From the NCBI RefSeq assembly GCF_001510715.1, contig NZ_LMTJ01000012.1, forward strand, positions 1 through 46,470: DNA of 46,470 nt, read 5' to 3'. The position numbers were made by a program, and so were the translations under genes. Of the stretch, positions 9,529 to 18,103 are shown piece by piece (positions within the stretch are counted from its first letter, which is position 1; every line of letters starts with the position of its first letter). This stretch comes from Bacillus sp. FJAT-29814. Lineage in GTDB: Bacteria > Bacillota > Bacilli > Bacillales > Cytobacillaceae. The notes beneath the pieces were generated by a model, which did no database searches, was not told the DNA's origin, and saw only the letters and a list, made by a program, of their open reading frames with translations.

Positions 9529-9552
9529 TAATACGTTGTAAATATCGTATTA
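9529..9552. promoter_or_regulatory. Dyad and weak promoter-like sequence upstream of codY
   Basis: TAATACG (9529-9535) and CGTATTA (9546-9552) are a perfect 7-bp inverted repeat separated by 10 nt. The second arm overlaps a possible -10 TATTAT (9548-9553) whose only -35 candidate, TTGCCC at 9523-9528, is 19 nt away. The arrangement is that of an operator over an internal promoter, but no regulator is identified. Confidence 0.35.
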
Positions 9553-9602
9553 TCAAATAAAAAAATTAATAATGGCTGTAGTTATTTAGGAGGAAGAAAC
9601 AG

Positions 9603-10382
9603 ATGGATTTACTATCAAAAACAAGAAGAATTAATGTGTTATTGCAAAAAGCTGCAGGTAAGCCGGTAAACTTTAAAGAAATGGCTGATACCTTAAGCGA
9701 GACAATCGAAGCAAACATTTATATCGTAAGCCGCCGTGGGAAACTTTTGGGATTTTCAATTTACCAGCAAATTGAAAATGAACGCATGAAGAAGATGTTT
9801 GAAGACCGCCAATTCCCTGAAGAATATACCAACAGTTTATTTAATATTACCGAGACGTCTTCAAACCTCGATATCGAAAGCCAATATACTGCTTTCCCAG
9901 TGGAAAACAGAGATTTATTCCGTGAAGGACTGACAACGATTGTTCCGATTATTGGCGGCGGGGAACGCCTCGGCACGCTAATTCTAGCCCGTCTGCATGA
10001 CAAGTTCAATGACGATGACCTTATTCTTGGCGAATATGGAGCAACCGTAGTCGGCATGGAGATTTTACGTGAAAAATCGGAAGAAATTGAAGAGGAAGCA
10101 AGAAGCAAAGCGGTTGTTCAAATGGCGATTAGTTCATTATCATATAGCGAATTGGAAGCCATTGAACATATTTTTGAAGAGCTTAACGGTCATGAAGGAC
10201 TTTTGGTTGCTTCAAAGATTGCTGATCGCGTTGGAATTACCCGTTCCGTTATTGTTAACGCGTTAAGAAAGCTTGAAAGCGCCGGAGTTATTGAATCACG
10301 TTCCCTTGGCATGAAAGGGACCTATATCAAAGTTCTAAACGACAAGTTTCTTGTTGAACTGGATAAACTGAAATCTCATTAA
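9603..10382 (+). CDS. codY: GTP- and branched-chain-amino-acid-sensing global repressor CodY
   Basis: CodY represses nutrient-limitation genes when isoleucine, leucine, valine and GTP are plentiful. The 259-residue length matches B. subtilis CodY. The N-terminal two-thirds form the GAF ligand-binding domain (MDLLSKTRRINVLLQKAAGKPVNF onward). The DNA-binding winged helix-turn-helix lies near residues 200-235: ASKIADRVGITRSVIVNALRKLES. AGGAGG precedes the ATG. It follows hslVU by about 106 nt that contain a small dyad, and a strong terminator lies immediately downstream. In B. subtilis the next gene would be flgB; here it is rpsB. Confidence 0.97.
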   Translation: MDLLSKTRRINVLLQKAAGKPVNFKEMADTLSETIEANIYIVSRRGKLLGFSIYQQIENERMKKMFEDRQFPEEYTNSLFNITETSSNLDIESQYTAFPVENRDLFREGLTTIVPIIGGGERLGTLILARLHDKFNDDDLILGEYGATVVGMEILREKSEEIEEEARSKAVVQMAISSLSYSELEAIEHIFEELNGHEGLLVASKIADRVGITRSVIVNALRKLESAGVIESRSLGMKGTYIKVLNDKFLVELDKLKSH

Positions 10383-10393
10383 TTTATTCTGTG

Positions 10394-10427
10394 AAAAAAA
10401 TTCCCAGCAGCGGTTGGGAATTTTTTT
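10394..10427. terminator. Strong, probably bidirectional terminator after codY
   Basis: AATTCCCA and TGGGAATT form the stem, flanked by an A run on the left and a T run on the right, so the structure can act on either strand. It separates the hslVU-codY transcript from rpsB. Confidence 0.85.
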
Positions 10428-10439
10428 CGCACCTAAACC

Positions 10440-10468
10440 TTGATTGTTTAAAAACCATGTGCTATATT
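10440..10468 (+). promoter_or_regulatory. Sigma-A promoter for rpsB
   Basis: TTGATT (10440-10445) and TATATT (10463-10468) are separated by 17 nt. Transcription should start near 10475, giving a leader of roughly 108 nt before the rpsB start, long enough for post-transcriptional control, although I cannot identify a defined leader motif. Confidence 0.65.
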
Positions 10469-10582
10469 ATTTGATGGTGTTAATACACACGCTTGTTGAT
10501 TTAGGCAGATGGTGCTAAATTTTTAGTTTCTGTTTAAAAATGAGACGAGCGGAGGAAAATAAAACCACTAGGAGGAAAAATC

Positions 10583-11287
10583 ATGTCAGTCATTTCAATG
10601 AAGCAATTGCTTGAAGCTGGTGTACACTTCGGACACCAAACTCGCCGTTGGAATCCTAAGATGAAGAAATACATCTTCACTGAGCGTAACGGCATCTACA
10701 TTATCGACCTTCAAAAGACAGTTAAGAAGGTTGAAGAAGCTTACAACTGGGTAAAGGATCTTGCTGCTAACGGCGGTACAATGCTTTTCGTTGGTACAAA
10801 GAAACAAGCTCAGGACTCTGTTAAAGAAGAAGCAGTACGTTCCGGCATGTACTATGTAAACCAACGCTGGTTAGGCGGAACTTTAACAAACTTCGAAACC
10901 ATCCAAAAGCGTATCGGCCGCTTAAAAGATATTGAGAGAATGGCTGAAGACGGCACTTTTGATGTATTGCCGAAGAAAGAAGTTGTTCAATTAAAGAAAG
11001 AACAAGAACGTCTTGAAAAATTCCTTGGCGGAATTAAAGATATGAAGCAACTTCCAGATGCATTATTCATCATCGACCCTCGTAAAGAGCGCATTGCAGT
11101 TGCTGAAGCGAAGAAATTAAACATTCCAATCGTTGGCATTGTTGATACAAACTGCGATCCGGATGAAATCGATGTAGTAATTCCTGCTAACGATGATGCA
11201 ATCCGTGCGGTTAAACTATTAACTGGCAAAATGGCAGATGCGATCCTTGAAGCAAAGCAAGGCGAAGAGGTAGCTGTAGAAGCCTAA
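10583..11287 (+). CDS. rpsB: 30S ribosomal protein S2
   Basis: S2 is a late-assembling protein of the small ribosomal subunit. The protein opens MSVISMKQLLEAGVHFGHQTRRWNPKMKKYIFTERNG, the family signature, and contains NQRWLGGTLTNFETIQKRI, IIDPRKERIAVAEA and PIVGIVDTNCDPDEIDVVIPANDDAIRAVKL. Its 234 residues are slightly fewer than B. subtilis S2 because the acidic C-terminal tail is short. A strong AGGAGG precedes the ATG. It has its own promoter at 10440-10468 and is separated from tsf by a terminator, which may be partly read through. Confidence 0.97.
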   Translation: MSVISMKQLLEAGVHFGHQTRRWNPKMKKYIFTERNGIYIIDLQKTVKKVEEAYNWVKDLAANGGTMLFVGTKKQAQDSVKEEAVRSGMYYVNQRWLGGTLTNFETIQKRIGRLKDIERMAEDGTFDVLPKKEVVQLKKEQERLEKFLGGIKDMKQLPDALFIIDPRKERIAVAEAKKLNIPIVGIVDTNCDPDEIDVVIPANDDAIRAVKLLTGKMADAILEAKQGEEVAVEA

Positions 11288-11301
11288 TAGCGTGTACTGA
11301 T

Positions 11302-11341
11302 AAAAAGGTGATAAGAGGGAGACCCTTTATCACCTTTTTTT
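11302..11341 (+). terminator. Terminator between rpsB and tsf
   Basis: A 13-bp arm, AAAAAGGTGATAA at 11302-11314, pairs with TTATCACCTTTTT at 11327-11339, and the 3' arm merges into a T run. It probably attenuates rpsB transcription before tsf. TTGGTA (11371-11376) and TAAAAT (11394-11399) downstream look like a promoter but would start RNA inside the tsf ribosome binding site. Confidence 0.8.
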
Positions 11342-11417
11342 AAAGAATGAAAGTTTTTTCTTCACACTCATTGGTAAAAATAGGAATACATAGTAAAATT
11401 AAGGAGGAAAAGTAGAT

Positions 11418-12302
11418 ATGGCAATTACTGCTCAAATGGTTAAAGAACTACGTGAAAAAACTGGCGCAGGTATGATGGATTGTAAAAAGGCGTTGACAGA
11501 AACTGACGGTGATATGGATAAAGCAATTGATTACCTACGTGAAAAGGGTATCGCAAAAGCAGCTAAAAAAGGTGACCGAATTGCTGCTGAAGGTTTAACT
11601 TCTATTCTTACAGAAGGCAATAATGCAGTTATTTTGGAGGTTAACTCTGAAACTGACTTCGTTGCGAAAAACGAAGGCTTCCAAACTCTTGTTAAAGAAA
11701 TTGCAGCGCATCTATTAAACAACAAGCCAGCAACAGTTGAAGAAGCATTGGCACAAACAATGGAAAATGGTGCTACAGTTGATACGCATATTAATGCAGC
11801 AATTGCAAAAATTGGTGAAAAGTTATCGCTACGCCGCTTTGCGGTTGTATCAAAAACCGATAATGATGCCTTCGGTGCATACCTTCACATGGGCGGACGC
11901 ATCTCTGTACTAACAGTTCTAGAAGGAACAACCGATTCTGATGCGGCTAAAGACGTTTCCATGCACATTGCTGCCTTGAACCCTAAATATGTTTCCCGTG
12001 ACCAAGTGTCCCAGGAAGAAGTAGAACACGAGCGTCAAGTATTGACTCAGCAAGCCCTTAACGAAGGCAAGCCTGAAAATATTGTCGCAAAAATGGTTGA
12101 AGGCCGTCTTGGCAAATACTTTGAGGATGTATGTTTGCTTGACCAGTCATTTGTTAAAAACCCTGATCAAAAAGTGCGTCAGTTTGTTGAATCCAAAGGC
12201 GGCACTGTTCGCGAATTTATTCGCTACGAAGTAGGCGAAGGTATTGAAAAGCGCGAAGATAACTTTGCTGAAGAAGTTATGAACCAAGTAAATAAGAAAT
12301 AG
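11418..12302 (+). CDS. tsf: Translation elongation factor Ts
   Basis: EF-Ts is the nucleotide exchange factor that regenerates EF-Tu-GTP. The 294-residue protein has the N-terminal UBA-like domain MAITAQMVKELREKTGAGMMDCKKALTETDGDMDKAIDYLREKG. The EF-Tu contact region follows with ILEVNSETDFVAKNEGF, where the TDFVAKN motif is diagnostic, then the dimerisation core. AAGGAGG lies at 11401-11407. It is paired with rpsB as in nearly all bacteria and is followed by its own terminator. Confidence 0.97.
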   Translation: MAITAQMVKELREKTGAGMMDCKKALTETDGDMDKAIDYLREKGIAKAAKKGDRIAAEGLTSILTEGNNAVILEVNSETDFVAKNEGFQTLVKEIAAHLLNNKPATVEEALAQTMENGATVDTHINAAIAKIGEKLSLRRFAVVSKTDNDAFGAYLHMGGRISVLTVLEGTTDSDAAKDVSMHIAALNPKYVSRDQVSQEEVEHERQVLTQQALNEGKPENIVAKMVEGRLGKYFEDVCLLDQSFVKNPDQKVRQFVESKGGTVREFIRYEVGEGIEKREDNFAEEVMNQVNKK

Positions 12303-12346
12303 TCAATTATTCTTGGCCTGCAAAACTTGTTAATTAATTGATTTTG

Positions 12347-12376
12347 AATAGGGAACACGCAGTGTTCCCTATTTTT
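12347..12376 (+). terminator. Terminator after tsf
   Basis: AATAGGGAACAC (12347-12358) pairs perfectly with GTGTTCCCTATT (12362-12373) across a 3-nt loop, followed by TTT. Confidence 0.85.
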
Positions 12377-12418
12377 AAAGGTTATGAAAAATGATCATTC
12401 TTTTTTACGGAGGTTTAT

Positions 12419-13141
12419 ATGAGCAATCCTATGTATAAGCGTGTTGTTTTAAAATTAAGCGGAGAAGCCCTGGCAGGTGATTCGGGCTTTGGAATTAAAC
12501 CTTCTGTAATCAAATCGATTGCCATTCAAGTAAAAGAAATTGCCGAGCTAGGAGTAGAGGTTGCCGTAGTTGTTGGCGGCGGAAACATATGGCGAGGCAA
12601 AATCGGAAGCGAAATGGGAATGGACAGGGCCACTGCCGATTATATGGGAATGTTGGCAACGGTGATGAATTCTTTGGCATTGCAGGATAGTTTGGAGCAA
12701 TTAGGCATCGAATCTCGCGTTCAAACTTCTATTGAAATGCGCCAGGTTGCAGAACCATACATAAGACGCCGGGCAATTAGACACTTGGAAAAGAAACGTG
12801 TTGTCATTTTTGCTGCCGGTACTGGAAACCCGTACTTTTCAACTGATACCACAGCGGCATTAAGGGCAGCGGAAATTGATGCCGAAGTGATACTAATGGC
12901 GAAAAATAATGTTGATGGCGTATATTCCGCGGATCCTAAGGTTGACGCGAATGCCACCAAATATGATGATTTATCATTCTTGGATGTAATCAAGGAAGGT
13001 TTGGCCGTTATGGATTCGACCGCATCTTCCTTATGTATGGATAATGATATCCCACTGATTGTCTTCTCGATTATGGAACAGGGGAATATTAAGCGGGCAG
13101 TCATGGGCGAAAAAATTGGAACAATCGTTAGGGGGAAATAA
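12419..13141 (+). CDS. pyrH: UMP kinase
   Basis: UMP kinase phosphorylates UMP to UDP in pyrimidine nucleotide synthesis. The 240-residue protein belongs to the amino-acid-kinase fold, with RVVLKLSGEALAGDSGFGI at the N-terminus, the glycine-rich VVVGGGNIWRG, GTGNPYFSTDTTAALRAAEI and the KNNVDGVYSADPK segment. The ATG at 12419 has ACGGAGG upstream. frr starts only 2 nt after the pyrH stop, so the two are translationally close and co-transcribed. Confidence 0.97.
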   Translation: MSNPMYKRVVLKLSGEALAGDSGFGIKPSVIKSIAIQVKEIAELGVEVAVVVGGGNIWRGKIGSEMGMDRATADYMGMLATVMNSLALQDSLEQLGIESRVQTSIEMRQVAEPYIRRRAIRHLEKKRVVIFAAGTGNPYFSTDTTAALRAAEIDAEVILMAKNNVDGVYSADPKVDANATKYDDLSFLDVIKEGLAVMDSTASSLCMDNDIPLIVFSIMEQGNIKRAVMGEKIGTIVRGK

Positions 13142-13143
13142 TA

Positions 13144-13701
13144 ATGGCAAAGCAAGTCATCAATTCTGCAAAAGAAAGAATGACAAAAGGAATTCAAGCC
13201 TATACTCGTGAGCTTGCCAGCATTCGTGCGGGCAGGGCAAGTGCATCGCTTTTGGACCGAATTACAGTTGATTATTACGGCGCGCCTACTCCAGTCAACC
13301 AAATGGCATCGATTTCTACGCCGGAGGCGCGACTGCTTGTCATTCAGCCATATGACAAGACGATTTTGGGCGATATCGAAAAGGCAATTTTAAAGTCTGA
13401 TTTGGGAATAAACCCTACCAACGATGGCTCAGTCATCCGAATTGCCATTCCTCAGTTAACCGAGGAACGCCGCAAAGAACTGGTTAAGGTTGTGAAAAAA
13501 GAATCAGAAGAAGCAAAGGTAGCGATCCGCAATATTCGTCGGGATGCCAATGACGAATTGAAAAAGCTTGAAAAAAATGGTGAGATTACTGAGGACGCCC
13601 TTCGCGGTTATTCCGACGATATCCAAAAGCTTACTGATGAACATATCTCAAAAATTGACCAAATCACCAAAGACAAAGAAAAAGAAATTATGGAAGTATA
13701 A
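13144..13701 (+). CDS. frr: Ribosome recycling factor
   Basis: RRF acts with EF-G to split post-termination ribosomes. The 185-residue length is canonical. It has the expected three-helix-bundle sequence: ERMTKGIQAYTRELASIRAGRASASLLDRITVDYYGAPTPVNQMASISTPEARLLVIQPYD, then the LTEERRKELVKVVKKESEEAKVAIRNIRRDAND helix. It lies 2 nt downstream of pyrH and ends at a hairpin terminator. Confidence 0.97.
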   Translation: MAKQVINSAKERMTKGIQAYTRELASIRAGRASASLLDRITVDYYGAPTPVNQMASISTPEARLLVIQPYDKTILGDIEKAILKSDLGINPTNDGSVIRIAIPQLTEERRKELVKVVKKESEEAKVAIRNIRRDANDELKKLEKNGEITEDALRGYSDDIQKLTDEHISKIDQITKDKEKEIMEV

Positions 13702-13708
13702 ACAGGCG

Positions 13709-13736
13709 AAAAGACCCTCTTTTTAGGGGGTTTTTT
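13709..13736 (+). terminator. Terminator after frr
   Basis: AAAA and CCCT on the left pair with AGGG and TTTT on the right around a small internal loop, followed by a T6 run. The stem is imperfect but the position immediately after frr supports it. Confidence 0.6.
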
Positions 13737-13851
13737 CACTATCTAAAAGCGTTGTTTAATTTCGACCGCGTCTATTAAAAGTTGTCTGAACATTATTCTT
13801 ATTTCCTCATTATTTACATAAGTATTTTAAAGAGATATCTTTTTTCATTTT

Positions 13852-13860
13852 TGGTATGAT
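13852..13860 (+). promoter_or_regulatory. Extended -10 promoter candidate for the uppS operon
   Basis: TGGTATGAT matches the extended -10 pattern TGnTATAAT; no good -35 hexamer is present 17 nt upstream. It lies about 100 nt before uppS in an AT-rich gap that follows the frr terminator. A separate TATAAT at 13881-13886 also lacks a -35. Confidence 0.45.
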
Positions 13861-13961
13861 ATAGGCATGCTACATTTTTTTATAATACATACGATGACTA
13901 ACTCGTCAACGGAATCATCTATTATCGGAGGAAATGATCAATTAATTGGAGGAGCAATAGT

Positions 13962-14738
13962 ATGTTAAATAAAATAAAACTCTGGAAGAACCAAAACAAC
14001 TCTTCCACTCTCCGAGATAAAATAGAGGAAATAAAAAAACTGCCTGTTCCCGAGCATGTTGCAATCATTATGGACGGTAATGGCAGGTGGGCAAAGAAAC
14101 GGGCCCTTCCCCGTGTTGCCGGTCATTATGAAGGGATGAAGGTTGTCCGAAAAACAACCATGCTTGCCAATGATTTGGGAATAAAGGTGTTAACCTTATA
14201 TGCGTTTTCAACCGAGAATTGGAAACGGCCAAAAAATGAAGTGGATTATTTGATGAAGCTTCCGGAGGAATTTTTAGGTTCTTACCTCCCGGAATTGGTG
14301 GCAAACAATGTTCAAGTGAAAATGATGGGATATAAGGATCAGCTTCCGGATCATACGTTAAGGGCAATCAATAATGCGATGGAGCAAACGAAACATAATA
14401 CCGGTCTCGTGTTAAACTTTGCCTTAAATTATGGAAGCCGGGCCGAAATTCTTGATGCGGTTAAGCAAGTCTTAAATGAATACAAAAGTGGAATACTTAA
14501 AGAAACGGAAATTGACGAACAGCGATTTTCCTCCTATCTAATGACAGATAATTTTGCCGATCCTGACCTGTTGATTCGGACAAGTGGCGAAATTCGCCTG
14601 AGCAATTTTATGCTTTGGCAGCTGGCTTATTCAGAATTCTGGTTTACAGATGTTCTATGGCCAGATTTTAGTGAGAATCACCTGATTACTGCGATTGAGG
14701 ATTATCAAAAGCGCCAGCGTCGATTTGGGGGAATTTAA
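13962..14738 (+). CDS. uppS: Undecaprenyl diphosphate synthase (cis-isoprenyl transferase)
   Basis: UppS condenses isopentenyl diphosphate units onto farnesyl diphosphate to make the C55 lipid carrier for peptidoglycan and teichoic acid precursors. The 258-residue protein carries the signature HVAIIMDGNGRWAKKRALPRVAGH (the aspartate of MDGNGRW binds Mg2+). It also has TLYAFSTENWKRP, LNFALNYGSRAEI and the C-terminal DLLIRTSGEIRLSNFMLWQLAYSEFWFTD block. The N-terminus has a short lysine/asparagine-rich extension, common in Bacillus. cdsA follows 36 nt downstream, starting an envelope-lipid operon. Confidence 0.96.
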   Translation: MLNKIKLWKNQNNSSTLRDKIEEIKKLPVPEHVAIIMDGNGRWAKKRALPRVAGHYEGMKVVRKTTMLANDLGIKVLTLYAFSTENWKRPKNEVDYLMKLPEEFLGSYLPELVANNVQVKMMGYKDQLPDHTLRAINNAMEQTKHNTGLVLNFALNYGSRAEILDAVKQVLNEYKSGILKETEIDEQRFSSYLMTDNFADPDLLIRTSGEIRLSNFMLWQLAYSEFWFTDVLWPDFSENHLITAIEDYQKRQRRFGGI

Positions 14739-14774
14739 GTAGCTTTTTTAAAAAAAGGTGTTGAATTCAATTTT

Positions 14775-15563
14775 ATGAAGCAAAGAATCATTACAGGAGT
14801 CATAGCTGCGGCACTCTTCTTGCCAATCGTTTTTTATGGGGGCCTTCCGTTTGTATTGTTAACGTATGTGATGGCCACTGTCGGGCTTTATGAATTATTA
14901 AGAATGAAGGGGCTTAACATTTTTTCGCCAAACGGATTTCTCTCCCTTGTATTGCTATGGGTGATCCTATTTCCAAAACAATATGATGAAATAATTGCCG
15001 ATTTCTATTATTCCAAAACAGAACTGGGTATCGCTTTTATTCTATTGTTATTAACCTACAGTGTTATTACAAAAAATCGCTTTACGTTTGAGGATGCGGC
15101 ATTTTCTACCTTGTCGGCCATTTATGTTGGGATTGGCTTCTATTTCCTGATGGAAGCACGTACAGCAGGGATTGTTTATATTTTTTATTCCTTGTTTATT
15201 ATTTGGGCAACGGACTCTGGTGCCTATTTTATTGGAAAGGCGATGGGTAAGAAAAAATTGTGGCCGGAAATTAGCCCAAATAAAACGGTTGAAGGGTCGC
15301 TAGGAGGGGTTGTCTGCGCCGTCATTGTTGCCGTTTTCTTCGGATTGTTTTCCGAATTTAATGCATCCCTCATCACAATAATGGGGATTACGGTGGTCCT
15401 GTCTATTTTTGGACAAATTGGCGACCTAGTGCAGTCTGCCTATAAACGGCATTTTGGGGTTAAGGATTCAGGGAATATTCTGCCAGGACATGGAGGAATA
15501 CTCGACCGATTTGACAGCTTGTTATTTGTCCTGCCATTGCTGCACTTATTCCACCTTTGGTAA
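14775..15563 (+). CDS. cdsA: Phosphatidate cytidylyltransferase (CDP-diacylglycerol synthase)
   Basis: CdsA makes CDP-diacylglycerol from phosphatidate and CTP, the branch point for phospholipid synthesis, and is an integral membrane enzyme. Its 262 residues are mostly hydrophobic, with about seven to eight membrane segments beginning at IITGVIAAALFLPIVFYG. The catalytic C-terminal part is diagnostic: WATDSGAYFIGKAMGKK, SPNKTVEGSLGG and the family signature IGDLVQSAYKRHFGVKDSGNILPGHGGILDRFDS. The ribosome binding site AAGGTG is somewhat far from the ATG. dxr follows within 30 nt. Confidence 0.95.
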   Translation: MKQRIITGVIAAALFLPIVFYGGLPFVLLTYVMATVGLYELLRMKGLNIFSPNGFLSLVLLWVILFPKQYDEIIADFYYSKTELGIAFILLLLTYSVITKNRFTFEDAAFSTLSAIYVGIGFYFLMEARTAGIVYIFYSLFIIWATDSGAYFIGKAMGKKKLWPEISPNKTVEGSLGGVVCAVIVAVFFGLFSEFNASLITIMGITVVLSIFGQIGDLVQSAYKRHFGVKDSGNILPGHGGILDRFDSLLFVLPLLHLFHLW

Positions 15564-15592
15564 ACCGCTTTTCTTATTAGGAGTTGACGTAC

Positions 15593-16735
15593 TTGAAAAA
15601 AATTAGTTTATTGGGAGCAACTGGTTCGATTGGCACCCAAACTTTAGATATCATTCGTGAACACCCCGGCGAATTTGGCCTCGTGGCTTTGTCGTCAGGT
15701 AAAAATATCGAGTTAACCAGAAAAATTATTCATGAATTTCAACCGGAGCTTGTTTCTGTACAAACTAGCAATGATTATAATACATTAAAAGCAGAATTCC
15801 CTTCTGTAAAATTTACATATGGGGATGATGGGCTCATTGAAGCAGCAGTTTATAAAAAAGCTGACATCCTTGTCAATGCCGTTCTTGGCAGTGTCGGCTT
15901 AAATCCTACGCTACAGGCTATTGAATCTGGGAAAACGATTGCCATTGCTAATAAAGAAACCCTCGTAACGGCCGGACATTTGGTGATGGAGGCTGCAGCG
16001 AGGAACCATGTATCGCTTCTCCCTGTTGATAGTGAGCATTCCGCGATTTTTCAAGCATTGCAAGGGGAACGGGAGAAAAATATCGAGCGCTTGATCCTTA
16101 CAGCTTCGGGCGGCAGTTTCCGTGATCGGTCCAGGGAAGAGCTGGAAGACGTAACTGTCGAGGAAGCGCTAAATCATCCGAACTGGTCAATGGGGGCAAA
16201 AATCACGATTGACTCGGCAACTATGATGAATAAAGGCCTAGAAGTGATTGAGGCCCATTGGTTATTCCAAATGCCTTACGAAAAAATCGATGTGCTGCTT
16301 CATAAGGAAAGTATTATCCATTCGATGGTTGAATTTCACGATTCAAGTATCATAGCCCAATTGGGAACACCTGATATGAGGGTGCCAATCCAATTTGCCT
16401 TAACCTACCCTGACCGTTTGCCGCTTCCATCTGGCAATCGGTTGAATCTGGCTCAGGTTGGCAAATTGCATTTTCAGGAAATGGATTTGGAAAGATTCCG
16501 CTGTCTCCAGTTTGCTTATAGTGCCGGGAAACAAGGCGGAACAATGCCAACAGTATTAAATGCGGCGAACGAAGCGGCAGTCGCGGCATTTTTGGAAGGC
16601 AAAATTCGTTTCTTGCAGATTGAAGATCTGATTGAGAAGGCATTGAGCACGCATCAAACGATGGAACATCCTAGTCTTGCTGTGATCCAGGAGGTCGACA
16701 AAGAAACGAGACAGTATGTACGTTCACTCTTATAA
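15593..16735 (+). CDS. dxr: 1-deoxy-D-xylulose 5-phosphate reductoisomerase
   Basis: Dxr is the NADPH-dependent second enzyme of the MEP pathway and supplies isoprenoid precursors that UppS later uses. The start is taken as TTG 15593 because AGGAG at 15579-15583 is well spaced for it, whereas the in-frame TTG at 15584 abuts the ribosome binding site; this gives 380 residues. NADPH-binding LLGATGSIGTQTLDII is at the N-terminus. The metal and substrate site includes VDSEHSAIFQ, TASGGSFRDRSREEL and ATMMNKGLEVIEAHWLF. It lies between cdsA and rseP, as in B. subtilis. Confidence 0.95.
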   Translation: MKKISLLGATGSIGTQTLDIIREHPGEFGLVALSSGKNIELTRKIIHEFQPELVSVQTSNDYNTLKAEFPSVKFTYGDDGLIEAAVYKKADILVNAVLGSVGLNPTLQAIESGKTIAIANKETLVTAGHLVMEAAARNHVSLLPVDSEHSAIFQALQGEREKNIERLILTASGGSFRDRSREELEDVTVEEALNHPNWSMGAKITIDSATMMNKGLEVIEAHWLFQMPYEKIDVLLHKESIIHSMVEFHDSSIIAQLGTPDMRVPIQFALTYPDRLPLPSGNRLNLAQVGKLHFQEMDLERFRCLQFAYSAGKQGGTMPTVLNAANEAAVAAFLEGKIRFLQIEDLIEKALSTHQTMEHPSLAVIQEVDKETRQYVRSLL

Positions 16736-16753
16736 AAAAGGTGGTTTTGCGTT

Positions 16754-18016
16754 TTGAGTACAGTTATTGCCTTTATTGTGATTTTTGGCGCACTCGTCTT
16801 CTTTCATGAATTAGGTCACCTTATTTTTGCAAAAAGAGCGGGCATTCTTTGCCGCGAGTTTGCGATAGGCATGGGGCCAAAGGTATTCTCTTATCATAAA
16901 AATGAAACAACTTACACCATTCGGCTGCTGCCTATCGGCGGATATGTCAGGATGGCCGGCGAAGATGCGGAAATGGTTGAAATTAAGCCGGGATATCGAA
17001 TTGGACTATTATTCGACAAGCAGGAAAAAGTTACAAAAATCATCATCAATAATAAAGAAAAGTTTCCTGATTGCCGTATTGTGGAAGTGGAGCATGCGGA
17101 TATAGAAAAGGACCTTATCATAAAGGGCTATCCTGAAGATGATTCAGAAAATATGCAAACCTTTTTAATTCATCCACAGGCAGTCATTATTGAAAATGGG
17201 GTCGAATCCCAAATCGCTCCGTTTGACCGTCAATTTGGTTCTAAAACTTTAGGGCAAAGATTTATGGCCATTTTTGCTGGGCCGATGATGAACTTTGTGC
17301 TTGCATTTGTTGTGTTTATAATAATTGCCCTGCTTCAGGGTGTCCCGACAAACGAGCCAAAATTGGGCGAAATTACCCCTGATGGTGCGGCAAAGGCCGC
17401 AGGGCTGAAACAGGACGATATTGTTCAAAGTATCAATGGTTCAGAAATTTCTAGCTGGACGGATGTCGTTGAAATTATTCGCGAAAATCCGAATGAAAAA
17501 TTGGATTTTATGATTGTCCGAAATGGGTCCGAACAAGAAATCCAAGTCACACCGAATGAAAAGACAGTAGAAGGCAAAACAATAGGGATCATCGGGGTGT
17601 ACAGCCCTGTCGAAAAATCGCCTGTACAGGCTGTAACAGCCGGGGCGAAGGAAACCTATTTTTGGACTACGCAGATCTTTGTCATGCTGGGGAAATTGGT
17701 GACAGGTCAATTTTCAATTGACGCCTTATCGGGTCCTGTCGGCATTTATGTTTCAACTGACGAGGTCGCCAAGTCGGGCATTTATTACCTAATGAAATGG
17801 GCAGGAATCCTCAGTATCAACCTGGGAATCATGAACCTGCTGCCAATTCCTGCACTTGATGGCGGCAGGCTGATGTTCTTTGCTGTTGAAGCTGTCAGGG
17901 GAAAGCCAATCGACCGTCAAAAGGAAGGCATGGTTCATTTCATCGGGTTTGCCCTGTTGATGCTGCTGATGCTAGTCGTTACGTGGAACGACATTCAAAG
18001 GTTTTTCTTAAAATAA
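16754..18016 (+). CDS. rseP: Site-2 intramembrane zinc metalloprotease RseP/RasP
   Basis: This membrane protease cuts anti-sigma factors and leftover signal peptides within the membrane; in B. subtilis RasP processes RsiW and FtsL. The zinc motif is HELGH at residues 18-22 in the first membrane segment. A PDZ domain spans roughly residues 195-275 (LGEITPDGAAKAAGLKQDDIVQSINGSEI). The second active-site motif is NLLPIPALDGGRL near the C-terminus, before the last membrane helix. The start is a TTG at 16754 behind AAAAAGGTGG. A terminator follows; proS, the next gene in B. subtilis, is absent. Confidence 0.95.
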   Translation: MSTVIAFIVIFGALVFFHELGHLIFAKRAGILCREFAIGMGPKVFSYHKNETTYTIRLLPIGGYVRMAGEDAEMVEIKPGYRIGLLFDKQEKVTKIIINNKEKFPDCRIVEVEHADIEKDLIIKGYPEDDSENMQTFLIHPQAVIIENGVESQIAPFDRQFGSKTLGQRFMAIFAGPMMNFVLAFVVFIIIALLQGVPTNEPKLGEITPDGAAKAAGLKQDDIVQSINGSEISSWTDVVEIIRENPNEKLDFMIVRNGSEQEIQVTPNEKTVEGKTIGIIGVYSPVEKSPVQAVTAGAKETYFWTTQIFVMLGKLVTGQFSIDALSGPVGIYVSTDEVAKSGIYYLMKWAGILSINLGIMNLLPIPALDGGRLMFFAVEAVRGKPIDRQKEGMVHFIGFALLMLLMLVVTWNDIQRFFLK

Positions 18017-18026
18017 AGTTTATTCC

Positions 18027-18058
18027 AGGGGCCGTATTTGCGGTCCCTTATTTTTTTT
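18027..18058 (+). terminator. Terminator after rseP
   Basis: AGGGGCCG (18027-18034) pairs with CGGTCCCT (18041-18048) with one G-T wobble and a 6-nt loop, followed by TA and eight T residues. It ends the uppS-cdsA-dxr-rseP unit. Confidence 0.85.
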
Positions 18059-18103
18059 GGATAAAGTTTTCTGTCGAACATTCCCGAATCTTATCGTATC
18101 ATA

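Noticed and set aside
11371..11399. TTGGTA-17-TAAAAT as a tsf promoter
   Set aside because: The predicted start at about 11406 lies inside the ribosome binding site, which would leave no usable leader.
13927..13942. A three-codon upstream open frame (ATG ATC AAT TAA) before uppS
   Set aside because: The ribosome-binding-like GGAGG is only two bases from the ATG and nothing else supports translation.
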